From Nautilus pompilius (lineage: Eukaryota > Mollusca > Cephalopoda > Nautilida > Nautilidae), in assembly GCA_018389105.1 (NCBI GenBank), contig JACATO010002187.1, positions 1-64,000 of the forward strand: a DNA stretch of 64,000 bases, in the 5' to 3' direction. The position numbers were made by a program, and so were the translations under genes. Below the pieces are notes generated by a model. It had not been told where the DNA came from, searched no databases, and saw nothing but the letters and a program-made list of their open reading frames with translations. The stretch's first letter is position 1. Every line of letters begins with the position of its first letter. Below are positions 13,061 to 25,997 of this stretch, one piece after another.

Positions 13061-15382
13061 ATTGTTCTAATGTTTGGTAACCGAAAGTGTCACCCGAACC
13101 CTTGTATCAAAGAGAAGGAAAACAAAACAATGATAACTGCAATGGCCCGGCCAAAGAAATGCCGGGTTCCCCTTATGTGGTGAACATCAACAACGCTCCC
13201 TGGTTTACGACTCCCGCACTACACTGCTTCACCAGGTAGTCTCCATCACAGATGTTGGGATATAGCACAACTGCACTGGTAGAATTAGACCCTGGTGCTC
13301 TTTCTTAAGAACTTGTCGTCCAGAAAATCATAGACATTTACAGTTTAGAATGTGTGCCAATAAAGATTCCAAATAGCGACTGGCTCACTGTTCCTTTGTC
13401 TTCAATGTGAGGTTGCCCTTGACATTTTTACTCAAGAGACCAATAGACAGGACCTTCTAGCTTGCGTGGTACAGAAAGGATAGATAGTGACTGGGGTTTC
13501 TCAAGTTTGGAGATCACAGATTTTATGTGCCTGAAAGATTACTTTATGACAAGCGATTACAAACAGCCTCACACGTGCCAGGTCTGTAAACTGTATTAGT
13601 ATTTCTAAATAGGGAGATAAATATACTAGTTACTTTGATCTATTACTGGCTGAAGCTAAAATCATGTAATGATACAAAGTGTGTATGCTGAACTCGGTTG
13701 GGACAATTTATTTTGTTTTCTTAATACACAAATATCAACTTCCCTTATTTTCTTACCATTATTCACTTTAGAACAGCTTTCAAGTCTTTAATGCAATTCT
13801 GTTTTATGGTTATAACTACAAAATTAATCCTGTCTGCAGTGGAAACATCAATGTTTCATTGCATAGCAAGCAGCAAAATATAGCTACCTTGTCCATTATC
13901 AGCAACTATTTAACATATTTTTCAAAATACAAGTCGATATTTTTTTCCTCAAATTTCAAGCCTCGCCCCATATTAAAATTGGACCTATCCAAGGCTCAAA
14001 GCTGAATCTATTGTCCAAAAAATACGGTACTTCTCAGTTCTAATATCTCGAAACAGAAAATTAATGAATTCTTGGTCATTTTGGTTTGAAGAAGTATATC
14101 TTTAAAATGGGTCATCACGTAACAGGTGACACTGCTTTTTTTGGAATTCCCACTTCTCGGAAGTTAGCCGCACAAAAAACAGAACAAAAATCACATCCAT
14201 TGAAAGCATTCATGCAATAGCTGCTCTGAGAGATTTCCTAAAGTTTCTTTTGTAAACTATCTGAATTTTCCTCCAATTTTGCAGACGAGTCAGTATTTCC
14301 TTACATGCAGCAGAAGACTTAACACGCAGCCACCTGTCTGCAGATTTGGTTCAAAACGCTCAAAGACCCCCAATGCCTAATGGTTTGTGATGCCAAGGCA
14401 AAACTGCGGTTGCAGCATTCTAATACAGACAAAGCAGCTAATGGTAGAGATCTGCATCTGCACTCAAAGCCGCAAATTAGCTGTTTTAAAAAAAGAATTC
14501 CTCGCAGTCAAACCACCACAGAGAAACCCTCGAGTAGATTCCCTCTGCAGGTAAAGCCAGCCACCGAAGGTTTGGCGCGGTCTGGTGTACCTTTCATACA
14601 GGGTTGCATCTAGAAAGACCGCCGAAAATAAAACTACATCGGCTTGTCTCAAAACCAATTCTGTGCCACCTACCCACACACCCACCGTTCATTCATAAGA
14701 TGAGCCAACAATGGCTACATCTTCCCTGCCTCTCTCTAACCTGCAAATTCTCTGTAACATCAAACATTCTGCAATTTCAAAATAGGAACAATTAATTATT
14801 TGAACTTTAATAAAGAAAAAACAGTAAAGCAAGGAATAGGACTAATTTTATTTCATAATTTTATAGCTGCACATCAGCCTTCCAGTCTAACATTATTCAG
14901 GTAACAAAAAATCTCTGCATGGCACAAAGGCATGATTGAAATGAAAATGAATTTTCCAATATCCTGGTGATCATCAACCGAATTAAAACTCAACCAGAAA
15001 TAACTGCAGCCTTTTTAACTGAAATCAACAGTATATACTAGTATATAGTGCTAAGCTCAGTGAAGGCAAACAATCAAATTTGAGGCAAAGGAATTTCGCT
15101 AATTTCATTTTGTTTTCTAAAGTAAATTAACAGGGAATCCATATTCCTCAACTGAAATTCCACACAAGATCTGGCCAGACTCTTCTCTACATCCAGGTTA
15201 GTTTCATGTATTTAATACTATCATAGCTCTTATATAACAGAGCTTTGTTCAAAAATCCATCAAAAATAGAAGAAAGAGAGCCAAAAACATGGACACCATC
15301 AACTTAATTATTTCTTTACATCCTCCCATCCAACCAAGATTTGTGTAGATTCTGTCTTGGTAACGTTTTTTTTTAGGCCATT
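13061..15382. other. Intergenic sequence between DD-SH2 and PIP-box genes
   Basis: AT-rich. Several short ORFs occur near 14380-14795, but the reading frame is not preserved in the twin arm (one merged 138-codon ORF at 39041-39457 instead), so they look non-coding. An imperfect purine/pyrimidine run lies near 15367-15375, just before the splice acceptor of the next gene. No RNA gene or mobile element recognised. Confidence 0.35.
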
Positions 15383-15806
15383 ATGGCTGGCAAACGGCCT
15401 GCAAGAGCGAGTGTTGGAAAGGCAGCCAAGGTGACCAGGAAGGTCACTAAAATACCTGCTTAAATGCGGGTGATACAATGAGTGGAGCATTTGGCTCAGC
15501 TTCCTCTAATGTCTTCAGGATGCCGTGGATGCCCTGGAGCTTGTCACCAAAAACGACACAGATACAGAGCAAAGCACAGAAGGGAAGAGAATTGTGCTGG
15601 ATGGTTTTGCCCCCAATGAGGAGATGTTTCGCAACAAGAAATGGAAGGCTAGACAGCCAACCATTGCTACCTTCTTTGTGAAGAAACATGAAGCTTTCAG
15701 GAGGACGGATCACAGTCTGGGCTGGTTTTCTAGCAGTATTTCTTCCCCCCATCTTCAACCACCGCCAAGAAATGGGTGTGGCCATGCAGTCAGAGTGCAG
15801 CAGTAA
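15383..15806 (+). CDS. Small basic PIP-box protein, possibly PCLAF-like, 115 aa (left copy)
   Basis: An ATG at 15383 follows a strong polypyrimidine acceptor (TTTTTTTTAG|GCC), so a 5' untranslated exon is likely. Exon 1 (15383-15442) encodes a basic peptide, MAGKRPARASVGKAAKVTRK. A 76-bp intron runs from GTCACT to GTCTTCAG. Exon 2 (15519-15806) continues in frame to a stop. Residues 66-73 read QPTIATFF, an exact match to the PCNA-interacting consensus Q-x-x-[ILM]-x-x-[FY]-[FY], followed by VKK. A basic N-terminus plus a single PIP box preceded by KW resembles PCLAF (PAF15). Without the short intron the frame closes after 26 codons. It lies tail-to-tail with the RHIM-DD gene. It could instead be a processed fragment. 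Confidence 0.5.
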
Positions 15807-16236
15807 TGGCAAACAACACGTCAGGCCCGACAAAATTAACCGGTGAGTGTTGATTAAATTTAGTTTCATGTCACGTGTTAACGTCGTCTTCTTTCTGTTT
15901 ATAGAACACCATGACAACATCAGCAGAGCCAGTGCTGTTGCCCAAGAAAGCCATCCTATAGCATTTATAAAGTAGAAATTGATCCTATGGGGAATGTGTC
16001 TCAGCAGGCCTAGCTGCTGCTACAACGAACTCCTCCAGCAGACTGACTGCCTAACGGATTCCTCCAGAACACATCTCGACCATTATGAGAGGTACGATAG
16101 TGATCCTGTTAGCACATACAGTTGTGACGTCAGTTTGGAAATGCACTTCCTTGTTCTAGCCAATCACCACTGTGATGTTGGAAAATTCCATTTTCATTTC
16201 AATTATAAGCCACTGTGCAGTTCAGTGTTTCCTGCT

Positions 16237-19200
16237 TCAGCAGCCTCCACCAATCAACTTATTTTTGTCTCCTGACTCTTGAACATGATAAGGTGAGTCT
16301 GTAAAAACAGAAAAATAGAATTTTTAAAGGACTTTAAAGAGATCACTGGTGATACACTTAGGTAGGGTAGATGGGAGGGACTGGTTACGCCGACGTGAAT
16401 CGGATATTTGACCTGCTGACCGTGGACCCCGTGCACGGCGATTATGGTCACCCATTGGATTCCTGGAAAAAATTAACTAATCACAGAGCATCAAAGTCAT
16501 ACGTCAATGGTCAGCAAAACCAAAAGAGAATCCTCCTCGTTACTAGATCCCAAAATGGGTTAGTAGGAGAGGAACCACACCCCACAGTCAGATCAATTCA
16601 AAGACCTAAAGTGCCCGCCTCCGTAAGGAGGATGTATGCAAATTGTGTGCTTACTTGTATAATAAGGGCACTATTTAAGAAAATAAATTAGTCCCATTTT
16701 ATTTTTGAATATATCTCATTCAAATTTTCATATTTATAAAGTGATAAATATTATTTAATAATATTTTTCATATATTACGAAAGGCTAACTTAAAATTCCT
16801 TTTTTTCAGTAAAAAACAAACGCCATCAGATTACACATTTCCTTAATTGGAAATAAACTCAATTTTTATTTTGTTCTCAAAATATTTTTAATATCCCAAA
16901 CTTGACATACTATACTGATTAATAGCAGCAAACAAGCCAATTTTCTAACAGGTAAACACTGAGTTACTTACTTCTGTATTCATCATCCACAGAATCATGA
17001 ACATCCATCCTGCCTATCTCCTTTAATGCTGCTTTTAGATTTTCTACGGCCTCACATTCAGATTTATTTTTCCCAATACAAATCTGTCGCCAGAAGTGCA
17101 GGATTTCAAATAGGCATCTATTTGAATCCTTTGGAAAATTAGCTTCTATCTGTTGAACAGTGGCAAATGGCAGCTCCAAGTGAATACCCAGGTCAACATA
17201 TTTTGAGATATTACTGCTGAGTCTCCATAAATACTTATCTGTAAGGAATTCTGTAAAAGAAAAAACAAACAAAAAGAAGCTTTCATATACTGTAAGAGGA
17301 AGAAGAGTGACAACAACACTGGAAAGACATCTCCAAATAACTGTACATGTAACTGATCCTTTCCTTGTAATTTCAAATTTTCACATGCCATTCGTAACAT
17401 TTGTACATCTTTAGGATAAACGATCAAAGATTCCAATGAATTACGTTATGATTTTGTGACTAAAGGTTTTCTTAAATGCACAGTGAGATAAAAGAGAAAA
17501 ATGTAAAGGATACTTTTAGTAAACATGATAGGACTGTCCTACAGGAGGAAATGAGAACTGAAGCAAAGTTAGTAGACAAGAAAGATTGGCATACCATACT
17601 CAGCATCAACCTTGAATGTATATACATCCAGCCTCTACTCAGGTCAACAATACCTGTTCATCTCACTTTCGAGTGATCACTCTTGGCCACACAAACACCA
17701 CACTGTATTATGGAAGTGTAGTAACTATAACTACTATATGACATAAACAAAAACAAATGCAGCTTGCATTATGTGAAACAGCCCCAACTTCATTATCCAG
17801 GGAATGGCCTGAACATTAGAGAATAAAAAGGAAATCATACTTACTATATGGAGACATTTTTAGGGTGAATGTACCTACAAAGACATAAAAGTAACTCCCT
17901 TCATTAAAAAATCTCTGCCTTCAAAGTCAAGTCTATAAAAGATTTGTACTAAAAGTATTCTTTATAATTACCATCTAAATTCTAATTCCACATAAACCGT
18001 CTATTTACAAAGTAAAAGTATGTCCATCGACGAAATTTATAAACTAACTAAACGACTGACTGGTCACTTGTCTTTGTCTGTCTAGCTAGCACACCTGCCT
18101 TCGCTACCATCTGGCTCGGTAGTGTGCAAACAGCACTCCGCTGAAACCACAGAGTTGGTTGGTTCCTTTAAACAAGGCCAGCCAAGAGATTCGTTGAAGG
18201 AGACGAATGAAATAGTCAGTGTGCACTGAAGAGGGTATGTCTCTGCTTAAGTGCACTCAGGGTAGTCTAGCAAGAGTCTGAATTTAGAGCTACTTGCAGA
18301 TGTTCTGCGACTGATCCAATGGTGATGTTACTTACTGATGATGGATGCTATTTCAGGCAAAGTCACCTGTGATTCTATTTCATGCATACACTTGTAAAGC
18401 CTTTTTCTTTTTTTTTAAGAACCCTGATTAGGAATAAGAATGTCTTGCTGCTGTCACAGGAAACAGCTGGTTTTGTACAACACTGAGAGCTCGGAAAAAC
18501 AGTTAGTCCACTTAAATTTATACAAATACAGCCAACCACATGGTAGATAAAAAATAGAAATTGTTGGTGAGGATGTGAACCTGGTTTTTAGCTGACGATG
18601 AGATGACAAACAATCACCAAGTATTTTAAATTCTAATAAAATAAATAATTTCAGATAAGAAGGTGTGGTCTGATAATGGAAATCTGTAAGATGAAGAGCT
18701 CTTAAACTCTCACCTGGACCAACATTATTATACTAACATCAGCACCCTGACTCGCCATTCACCAATTCTATCCTAAAAAATCACCTCCTCATTTTACTGT
18801 TTTAAACTCTTGATTTTCTCTGTCATATTTCAGTGTAACATACATTTTCAAATGGAAAATTTGTCAAAAACTGCCGGGAAGTCTCCATCTTTTAACACAC
18901 TTTCTGGAGAGAATTATTCTGCTTTATATGACATTTCATTAGTGCTAACTGTAGGTTCACCTTCTAATTAATCTGGGCATAGAAAAGAAAGAGAATTTAA
19001 AAAAAAAATTCTTAGGCTGAATTTTTGAATGCCAAGAGAATAGGTTTGTTTCATTGGACATGGTCACCGTACAACAAGTCAGCAGAAGATAGTGAAATAT
19101 TGAGTTTTTCGTGAATACTTTTTTTTCCTTGAAAATGTCATCAAAATTCTCAGAGCTTTGTCTTGATGGTGACATAAGTGACCGTACTTAACCAGAAGTG

Positions 19201-21743
19201 TTCGTTTGTTATTTCCACGCATCTTCTGTCGAACGAGTCTCCATATGCTCTCACATGCTCGCATACTACTGATGTATGGATTCTTATGATTCTTTACAAA
19301 CTGAGAGAAAGAAATGCAGGATGAGCTACCCCTGAGCACTGCATTGTGATGATAATATCTGACTAAGGTGTTTGAGTAATTATAGAACACCTGGGTAGAA
19401 ATGCTCAGAAAGGCAAGTATGCCTCAAGGACAAAAAACACTAAAAGAACCTAAACAAATTGAAAACTATTAGTACTGGTTCTGTAAATAAGTAGACAAAC
19501 AAAATTCCGAAATTTACGTCAAAATGGCAGCACAGCCAAAACCTGATTTATCTTGAACCTTTGTTTAAAGGCAATAACCAATCAGGGTATTAAGTCAAAT
19601 AATTTAATGTTTCTTGTGTGAAGCTTATATGAACCTACCTGAAGTAGCACCTCTAGAATTGATATTAATTATGTTGCTGCTTCCAACTTGCATACAGCCT
19701 GATTGTATTTTTATCTTCATATCTAAAAAATAACAATTTTATGATTTAATCACAAATGTTAATAATAATTTTCTTTTAGCGAAAACAAAAACTTTAAAGC
19801 CAAATCTTTACTTTGGTACTTCGTGGAATATGCGCCAATGTAAAAAAATTTTAAAAATGAAAAGAGAGAGACAAAAATCTGTTTTCTTGGTGACTAAAAC
19901 TAGTTCAGAATGACATGTGAAGACCTGGCAAAGAGCAGCAGAAAGTGCAATAAAAACAGCAGCAGCCCATGCCTGCCCTTGAAACTGCAATAACGAGAAG
20001 CTGCAAGCCAGAGTACCAAGACAGTGCCACAATGCACTCCACAAAAGTAAAATGGTTAATATGAACTCACCCTTATTGCAAAAGAAGTGTGAATTCCAGA
20101 CTTTGTTACCTTTTGTCTCTCATTATAAATGTTACGCATAAGACGATAACAGCTAATGTTTATTACAAAACATTTTTAACATCTTTATTACAAAAAAAGG
20201 GAACTCCTTCATAGATCGCCCAGTACAAGTGTGGTTCATGGTTGAGATGTGCAGTGTGCGGAAAAGGTGTTTTGTTTTACTTGCACTGATTGGTCATCCT
20301 CAAGCATGTTTCGCACGCATTCATAGGTCATCATCTGAAATTAATCTACTATAGAATTCTCTCAATACATAACAGAGTTACCATCATGCTGAAACATAGC
20401 ATCTCTTTTAAAGACAAAATAAAAATAAAAGAAACTGATTCCAGAAAAGGGACAAAAACTGAAATCTGCCAGAAGTATGGCATTGTAAATCCAACAGAAT
20501 CAACAAGTCTCACAAACGAAACAAAAAAAGGGAAGGGGTCAACAAAGCCTTCAACTCCTCTGCATCCCAGTCCACTTGGAAGTAAATGAGGGAAAAGGCC
20601 AGGCGAAAAAACTTGATAATGCTCTTTTTGTTTGGCATCAGCATGAACACTTCCATATAAGGACAAATGTTGGTGGAGAAAGTCTCTGTTGTCATGAAAG
20701 AACTATGAGTTAGTGGCTTTACTCCCAATTCAGGATGATTTAAGGGATTAGAAATTCAAAGGAATGGTCTACAAAACTGCGTGCAACAGAGCAGTCAGTG
20801 TCTGTGTCAGACTGGAGATTGACAGCACTTTTGTGGGATTATAGCCCAAGGGATATTTTCAGTGCAAACGAAACTGAGCTGTTCTAGTTAGTAATAGGAA
20901 ATGACTTTGTCTCCATTCTGTCTGTCCCTATCATCTTTTATATTACTCTGAAAAATGGTAGGATGAAAACTGTTAAAACAAAATATTTAATCTTATCAGT
21001 AATGCTCTGTAACTTAGAGAGATGCTGCAATGTTCCTAAGGTAGAGTCTGCCACAGAGGCATCATGATCACAAGAATACAATGTGTAATGGTTCATGCAA
21101 AACTTGGAATTGTTGATGAATCAGAGACTTGCAAAAGTCAGAGATGTTGGCCAACCAGATTCATCAAGATGCACACAAATGTGTGTTGCTGTAAACATGC
21201 AGCACCGGCTGAGGAACAGATGTTTGAAGGAGTTTCCTTCTCACTATACATTCTGAAATGTAAGGGCATCACATACGCCAATGGAGTTAGAAGACTTAAA
21301 GGTCAAGCAAGGCAGTAACTCAACACCAGATACATGTCTTTCTGATAATCAAAACTCTGCAAAACATTCTAAACTGCATCAACGTTTATTTTCATCTTGT
21401 TCTTCATAGAATCTTTTGAAAAACAAAAACTGTAAAAAATGTTTTCTCTCTCATTCAAAACTGTCCCTGCTTCTTTTGGTAATTGCTTTTGTTGGTAAAC
21501 ACACAGGATCTGAGGATCACAGATGTTATAAGGGAACAGTGAAGGAAAAATAACTAAGAGTTTTATTACTTAACTCGAACAAACTCCAGAACATCGCTGC
21601 TCTAAACCTAACAGTCAACTCAAAGCACAAATAAATTCTTAAAAAATATTAGTTTTGTAACATCAATACTTAGAAAAGCTCAACTATTATTTAGCACTTT
21701 CTTTAGAAAGTTACTTACCAGGGGTTTTCTTATTTTGTGCCAT
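16237..21743 (-). CDS. RHIM-death domain adaptor (IMD-like architecture), 159 aa (left copy)
   Basis: Five exons: 21770-21719 (ATG at 21743), 19722-19639, 17874-17845, 17250-16972, 16298-16237. Every intron begins GT and ends AG, and every junction is phase 1, so the chain reads through to TGA at 16237. Residues 19-29 (MQVGSSNIINI) fit the RHIM core [IVM]-Q-[IVL]-G-x-x-N-x-[MLI]-x-I of RIPK1, RIPK3, TRIF and IMD. Residues 48-135 are a death domain, with a typical last helix ALKEIGRMDVHDSV. The C-terminus is GGGC. An N-terminal RHIM plus a C-terminal DD in a short kinase-free protein is the plan of insect IMD, which signals by amyloid assembly and DD recruitment. Cytoplasmic by inference. Differs from the right copy by six clustered residues. 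Confidence 0.72.
16254..16462 (-). CDS. Candidate alternative 3' exon of the RHIM-DD gene (left)
   Basis: In the last intron, after a good acceptor (AATTTTTTCCAG), an open frame in the required phase 1 begins IQWVTIIAVHGVHGQQ and runs past the normal terminal-exon acceptor to a stop at 16254. It is unusually GC-rich for an intron. Splicing from the death-domain exon to this site would replace the normal C-terminus with about 69 residues. The opposite strand also carries a 106-codon ORF (16371-16691); only one of these is likely to be real, and neither has a recognised family. Confidence 0.3.
20390..20890 (+). pseudogene. Fossil Tigger (pogo) transposase fragment (left copy)
   Basis: Degenerate pieces of a Tigger-type transposase in order: a CENP-B-like helix-turn-helix (KGTKTEICQKYGI), a second HTH segment (LDNALFVWHQHEH), and the start of the DDE domain (YSPRDIFSANETELF, where the catalytic ADET Asp is replaced by Asn and a stop follows). 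Frameshifts separate the pieces. It lies in the first intron of the RHIM-DD gene on the opposite strand and is shared with the right arm at 32934-33434. Confidence 0.6.
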
Positions 21744-21770
21744 ATTGTTGGGAATGGTACCACAGTTTTC

Positions 21771-24097
21771 CTGAAGTAAATGAAAAATGGTTTTAATGAA
21801 AAGCTAATTCTTAAACGACAGACCATAAGATCTGCACCCCCATTCTACTTTATTAACACTGACTAACAGTTTTGGTTCACTTTTCTAACACAATTTGTTC
21901 AAAACTATTATCAGATCCTTTTTCTGCCAGCATATACAGAAGCTGTAAGCAGGAATACAAACAGGAGTCAGGCACTGGATAGGGCCAAAAAGAATTTATC
22001 TTAACCAGATGAGAAAGAGTTAAATAACATGCTGGTATAACTATTCTATAGTGGCATGTGGAAAGTGAATGGTGAGGAATGATGCTACCTGAGAATGACA
22101 GCCAACATTAGGAAATAAAAGTAGGCCTGAGTGTGGGGTTCTGGCATGTAAGGGATAAGGGTGAGCAGGAAGTGGCAAAGTGTTTCCACACTCAGAACAT
22201 TTTTAGGAAAGAAACCACTAAAATACATTCACCCTAGTGTTATTCTAAGTAAAAAAATTAACCTAAGTAGCATATACTATCTGCAAGTAAATTTATTATA
22301 ATTCAGCTACTCACTAATAGACGTTCACTCTTGTAGAAGTTTTCTAGCTTTATGAAAAATGGCGAAACAGACCGATGGAATTCAGAAGACCTGGAATCTA
22401 TGCATTAGAAATAATAGTTAAATTAAAAAGTGGCCATTTATATAACTAGCAAGAAAATGACATTTCAAGTATTCAACTTCACCACAGGGATACTTCCTCA
22501 TGGACTGGTCAAGAACAACAGCCCATGTGTTCAGTGGGGTTAATGCCCAATGGTTGGCCAGGCCTTCAAAGATTTGCGATGCTTTTACTCTCTTACCATT
22601 GTGTTGGGTTTGGTGCTTTAGGGATGAGTCGAAGCACACATTCTCAATTCAAAAAAAAAAAGAACTACCTATTTTGGACAGATGGTCAAAGACAGGCTGA
22701 AGTCCCTCTCAGAAACGTTCATGCATTGCGAAGAAAATGCAGCTCTATTAAAGACTGCAAATGTAGCCACATGACACAAATTGCAGCCAACACCATGAGA
22801 GTTGGATTACCCTACTTCATCATGGGTTGCAGAGAGTGACACATCCATACATGACCACTATCTGAGAAGTGTCAAAATCTGGAAATCTGGACTCATAAAA
22901 AGAAGAGAGACAGCATTCCAAGAGGCAGGAGTGTGTGGCAGCATCTGCATTCTTCATGCAACTGATACTGACGTTATGTGGGACGAGGAGAGCTTTGCAT
23001 CTCACTGTTCTTTTGTTGTGCCCAAAGGTTGTGGAGATTGTGCCTGATGTTTGTCGTGGATACCTGCTTGTTCTGCCAGTTTCTGCACTTTCCCTTGTTT
23101 CATCAAATTTCTGAAGCCAAGACACAATGAAGTTCTCTCATTGCTTTTCTTAAACAAGACAACCATCCTGTTAGTCGACGATAGTAAAATACACATTGCC
23201 ATGGAAATTTCCCACTGGCAATGACTATGTACTCCAACCAAAGTCCATCATTGCCTGGCCTAGCAGTTTGTGGAATGAGGCTTACCTGGTCTGTACCTAC
23301 TGCTTTAGTTTGCAATCATGGGTATGTCTTAATGCCTGTTTAAGTCTCAAAGGATGTCAATTTACCTATGTCAAGTCTCTGTATACAGACAATAAAAACT
23401 AGTTCAACTTATGGAAAAATGATGATGATGATGATAAAGGTTACAATAATTTTATTAAAGGAGAATCAAAAGTATTTATAAACCAATCAAGAAATAATAT
23501 TTCACAATCAAAAAAAAAAAATAGAATGAAGAAAACAAGGTTCATGGCTTCAATATTTGACGTTGAACAAAATTAATTCTTTTTGATTACTACTAAAATA
23601 ATTCACATTTTATTCAATCTACAATAATACTTTTTATAATTCTGTAACTACTGTTTAGAACTATTAGTACTAACTTTTCCAGTTTTTTAAAAATTATTTT
23701 TAGTTTTTGCTTGTTTTCGTTTTTTAAAAAGTCTCATTCTGATTATAAATTACAAACACTTAAGTAACATCAAACAAAATCCTTTCTCTTTGATTGGATT
23801 TTATAAGACTTTAAAGAAATGGCATAAAATAAACTAGTGATTGTCCTTAATTTACAGTTAAATTCTAAAAGGTGCTGTTTTTTTCTGAACTGAACAATTC
23901 ATAATAAGTCACCAAATGTGAAGTAGAAAAGTAAACACAACATACAGTAATCATTTTAATGAGGAAATTGTTGTTTTACACTTGAAAGTTTACCTGCACC
24001 AAAAAAAAGTATTAATAATACAAATCTAACTTTCTAACAGGTCAGATGATCAATATTTTAATATTTAGTAAAATATGTATTGTAGTTCATAATAGTC
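21771..24097. other. Upstream region of the left RHIM-DD gene
   Basis: This should contain the promoter and any 5' untranslated exon of the RHIM-DD gene, but no TATA box or clear first exon could be fixed. Short ORFs at 22500-23400 occur on both strands with no recognised domain. They may be debris of an old mobile element. A short (GAT)n run lies near 23420-23434. The rest, up to the arm edge, is very AT-rich. Confidence 0.35.
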
Positions 24098-24911
24098 CTG
24101 CATAAAATATCAAGTTTCTGTACAAGGAAATCTGACTTTCTAATAATAAAAAAAAAAGCCAGAATATTAAGTATTTAATAAAACTTCAAGTTTCTGTACA
24201 AGGAAATCTGACTTTCTAATAAGTAAGTAATAAAAAAAACACAAGCCAGAATATTAAGTATTTAATAAAGCTACTGTGGTATTGTAAATTGTTTTTTATT
24301 TAGTAGTAACAGCGGTTTATAAACTTTAAAAAAGATGTCTTTGCTAATTGTAGTAATGAAATCAACTAGTTTATTTTATGAAGAAAAGCAAAGTCAAAAA
24401 AACAACTAACAAAGTAATGAGTCTAGAACCTATAAACTGTCAATATGTGAAGTGAAATTGTGTTTGCGTGTCAGATGATACTACAGGAGTTTATGAAAGA
24501 GAGTGGAACTTAAAAATGAGATTAATAAGTATATTTGTTACAGCTGATGCATGTTTAGTTAAAACCGGCAGAGCCAGAGATTGTTGTTGAAATCTGCTTT
24601 ATCACTCTGTTATAAATATACACTTCGGAAAATATTACACAACATTTTAATAATATGTAATGTTAATCGATTGATGCCTTGGGAGTTTACTGACATCGCC
24701 AGCCAGCCATGTACAGTACACTGGACAGATGTCGTCCACCCAAGTCAACGGGAAGACTGCAGCAGGGATACGAAAAGGTTCAGCGACGAATCTGATGTGT
24801 CTGATTCGCCTACACCCCACCCTTCATACGTTCATATATATAAGGACAGGTGTCGGGGACCCGGAGTCTTTCTTAAATGACCGGGGGATGTTTGATAGGA
24901 GGAAGTGGGTC
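24098..24911. other. Spacer segment without palindromic partner (left side)
   Basis: Non-homologous to the matching position on the other side (29447-29724). It starts with a two-unit direct repeat (24111-24268) and later has short ORFs (24581-24923) with no recognised domain. Confidence 0.4.
24111..24268. repeat. Two-copy direct tandem repeat, about 75-83 bp
   Basis: Unit 1 (24111-24185) and unit 2 (24186-24268) both start CAAGTTTCTGTACAAGGAAA and end with AGAATATTAAGTATTTAATA. The second has an extra AAGTAAGT-like insertion. It begins 14 bases inside the inner edge of the left arm. Confidence 0.85.
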
Positions 24912-25592
24912 GATGTTTTCTAGGACAACATCTTTCAAGTGCACTCGGGGTAGGTAGACCTGGTGTAGCTTTAGTACATTTTCACCCCCCCCCCACTAGA
25001 CGGCAGTAATCGTGTGAGGTCCTACTTACTCGTTCCCTCTGCGATCCCTAAGACTACAGGGGCTACCCACTTTTCCCGCCGAGCCAGCAACAGCCTTTCT
25101 TTGCGCATGCGTAATTCCAAGAAGCGTCATAGGCACACCACCACTGCTATTGATTTTTACTTCTACTTTCGTTTTCCCTGCTGTAAACAGGAAAAATTAC
25201 GGAGCGAGAACCGAGTAGCTTATACTTTAGAGTCACGCATCCTGTTTTTATGTAATCCATTTGTTTTTCCTAAACCAAGGATCGGAGATGTACCCAAGTC
25301 ATTGAGAAAGAGAACAACAGGGTGGGTGGGGGTGGGGGGTTAGTGCGTCCACATCAGAGGGGCGGTATTTTGATGCGGAAGGGTGTGGCCGAATTTGCCG
25401 GCAAACTCGCTGTGGCGAGTTTTGTCACATACAACGATAATCGTGCAGCCAGGGGGCGGTTGGACATCCAAGGAGGTTATAATAGGGGAGGCGGATATTG
25501 GAAATAAGTTCGAGAAAAGAGCCTGGCCCGACTCTCTTCATCATCCATCACCTATCCGTGTTGTTACACGAGCCTCGTGAAACGATGGACAG
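24912..25592. repeat. Inner inverted repeat, left arm
   Basis: Reverse complement of parts of 28661-29446, but clearly more diverged than the outer arms (visible substitutions every 10-15 bases, plus indels). Blocks 24912-25180 and 25450-25592 match; the middle differs. The left copy has one unit of the minisatellite motif (about 25464-25490), where the right copy has twelve. Minus-strand and plus-strand readings both include the codons for GGYNRGGGYWK followed by a stop (25471-25507). Confidence 0.8.
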
Positions 25593-25623
25593 CATCAGTC
25601 TTTTTTTTTTTTTTAAATTTCAG

Positions 25624-25744
25624 ATCTGTGTACAACAGTCAAAGGGGAACCAAGAAACCCCTAGGGAACTACAAAGTACTGGACGGCGGGTTGATAAACG
25701 TTTACCAAGGAATCGGTTTTTCAACTCGAAAACTACAGAACCAG
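25624..25744 (+). CDS. Candidate internal exon, unknown protein
   Basis: A long T-tract ending TTTAAATTTCAG precedes 25624, and CCAG|GTATAT follows 25744. The 121-base interval is open in two frames (one containing GNYKVLDGGLINVYQGIGF, the other KGNQETPRELQSTGRR). No partner exon was found and no family is recognised. The splice signals are the only support, and chance is a real alternative. It is unique to the spacer. Confidence 0.22.
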
Positions 25745-25997
25745 GTATATGAACCTCAATATTCTCTGAACATAATGGCATACTCTCAGCACCAACATTG
25801 CACAAGTAATCATGGTCATTTGCAGTACACTCGAGCGAATTAGCATCTTCCCTGACAGGTCTGCTACAGCTTGATGAACCGTTAATAACATAGATGTTTC
25901 TTTATCAAGTCAGCATTCTTTTTAATGGGGCGTCAGTTTGACTGCTGCAAGTAACTTTATCCGTTTTCTTGATGAGGCTAATTTCAGTTCAGCTTGT

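Larger units (their letters stand above)
472..24097. repeat. Left arm of a giant inverted repeat (palindrome)
   Basis: This 23.6 kb stretch is the reverse complement of 29725-57826. The outer edge pairs 472 with 57826, and the inner edge pairs 24097 with 29725. I followed the match through many landmarks: the mariner-like element, all exons of the four arm genes and the TAA microsatellite. Between landmarks only scattered substitutions and short indels were visible, except for one substitution cluster in a death-domain exon. The left arm lacks the tandem duplication and the 1.09 kb segment found in the right arm. Seen directly. Whether it is genomic or an assembly effect cannot be decided here. 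Confidence 0.93.

Noticed and set aside
15447-15920. 157-codon minus-strand ORF opposite the PIP-box gene
   Set aside because: It is shorter in the twin arm and has no domain; the plus strand carries the recognisable motif and splice signals.
16371-16691. 106-codon ORF antisense to the RHIM-DD last intron
   Set aside because: It lacks splice context and is shortened in the right arm; the opposite strand is phase-compatible with the death-domain exon. Kept only as a doubtful alternative.
22500-23400. Cluster of short ORFs on both strands
   Set aside because: No transposase or other signature could be confirmed; probably old repeat debris.
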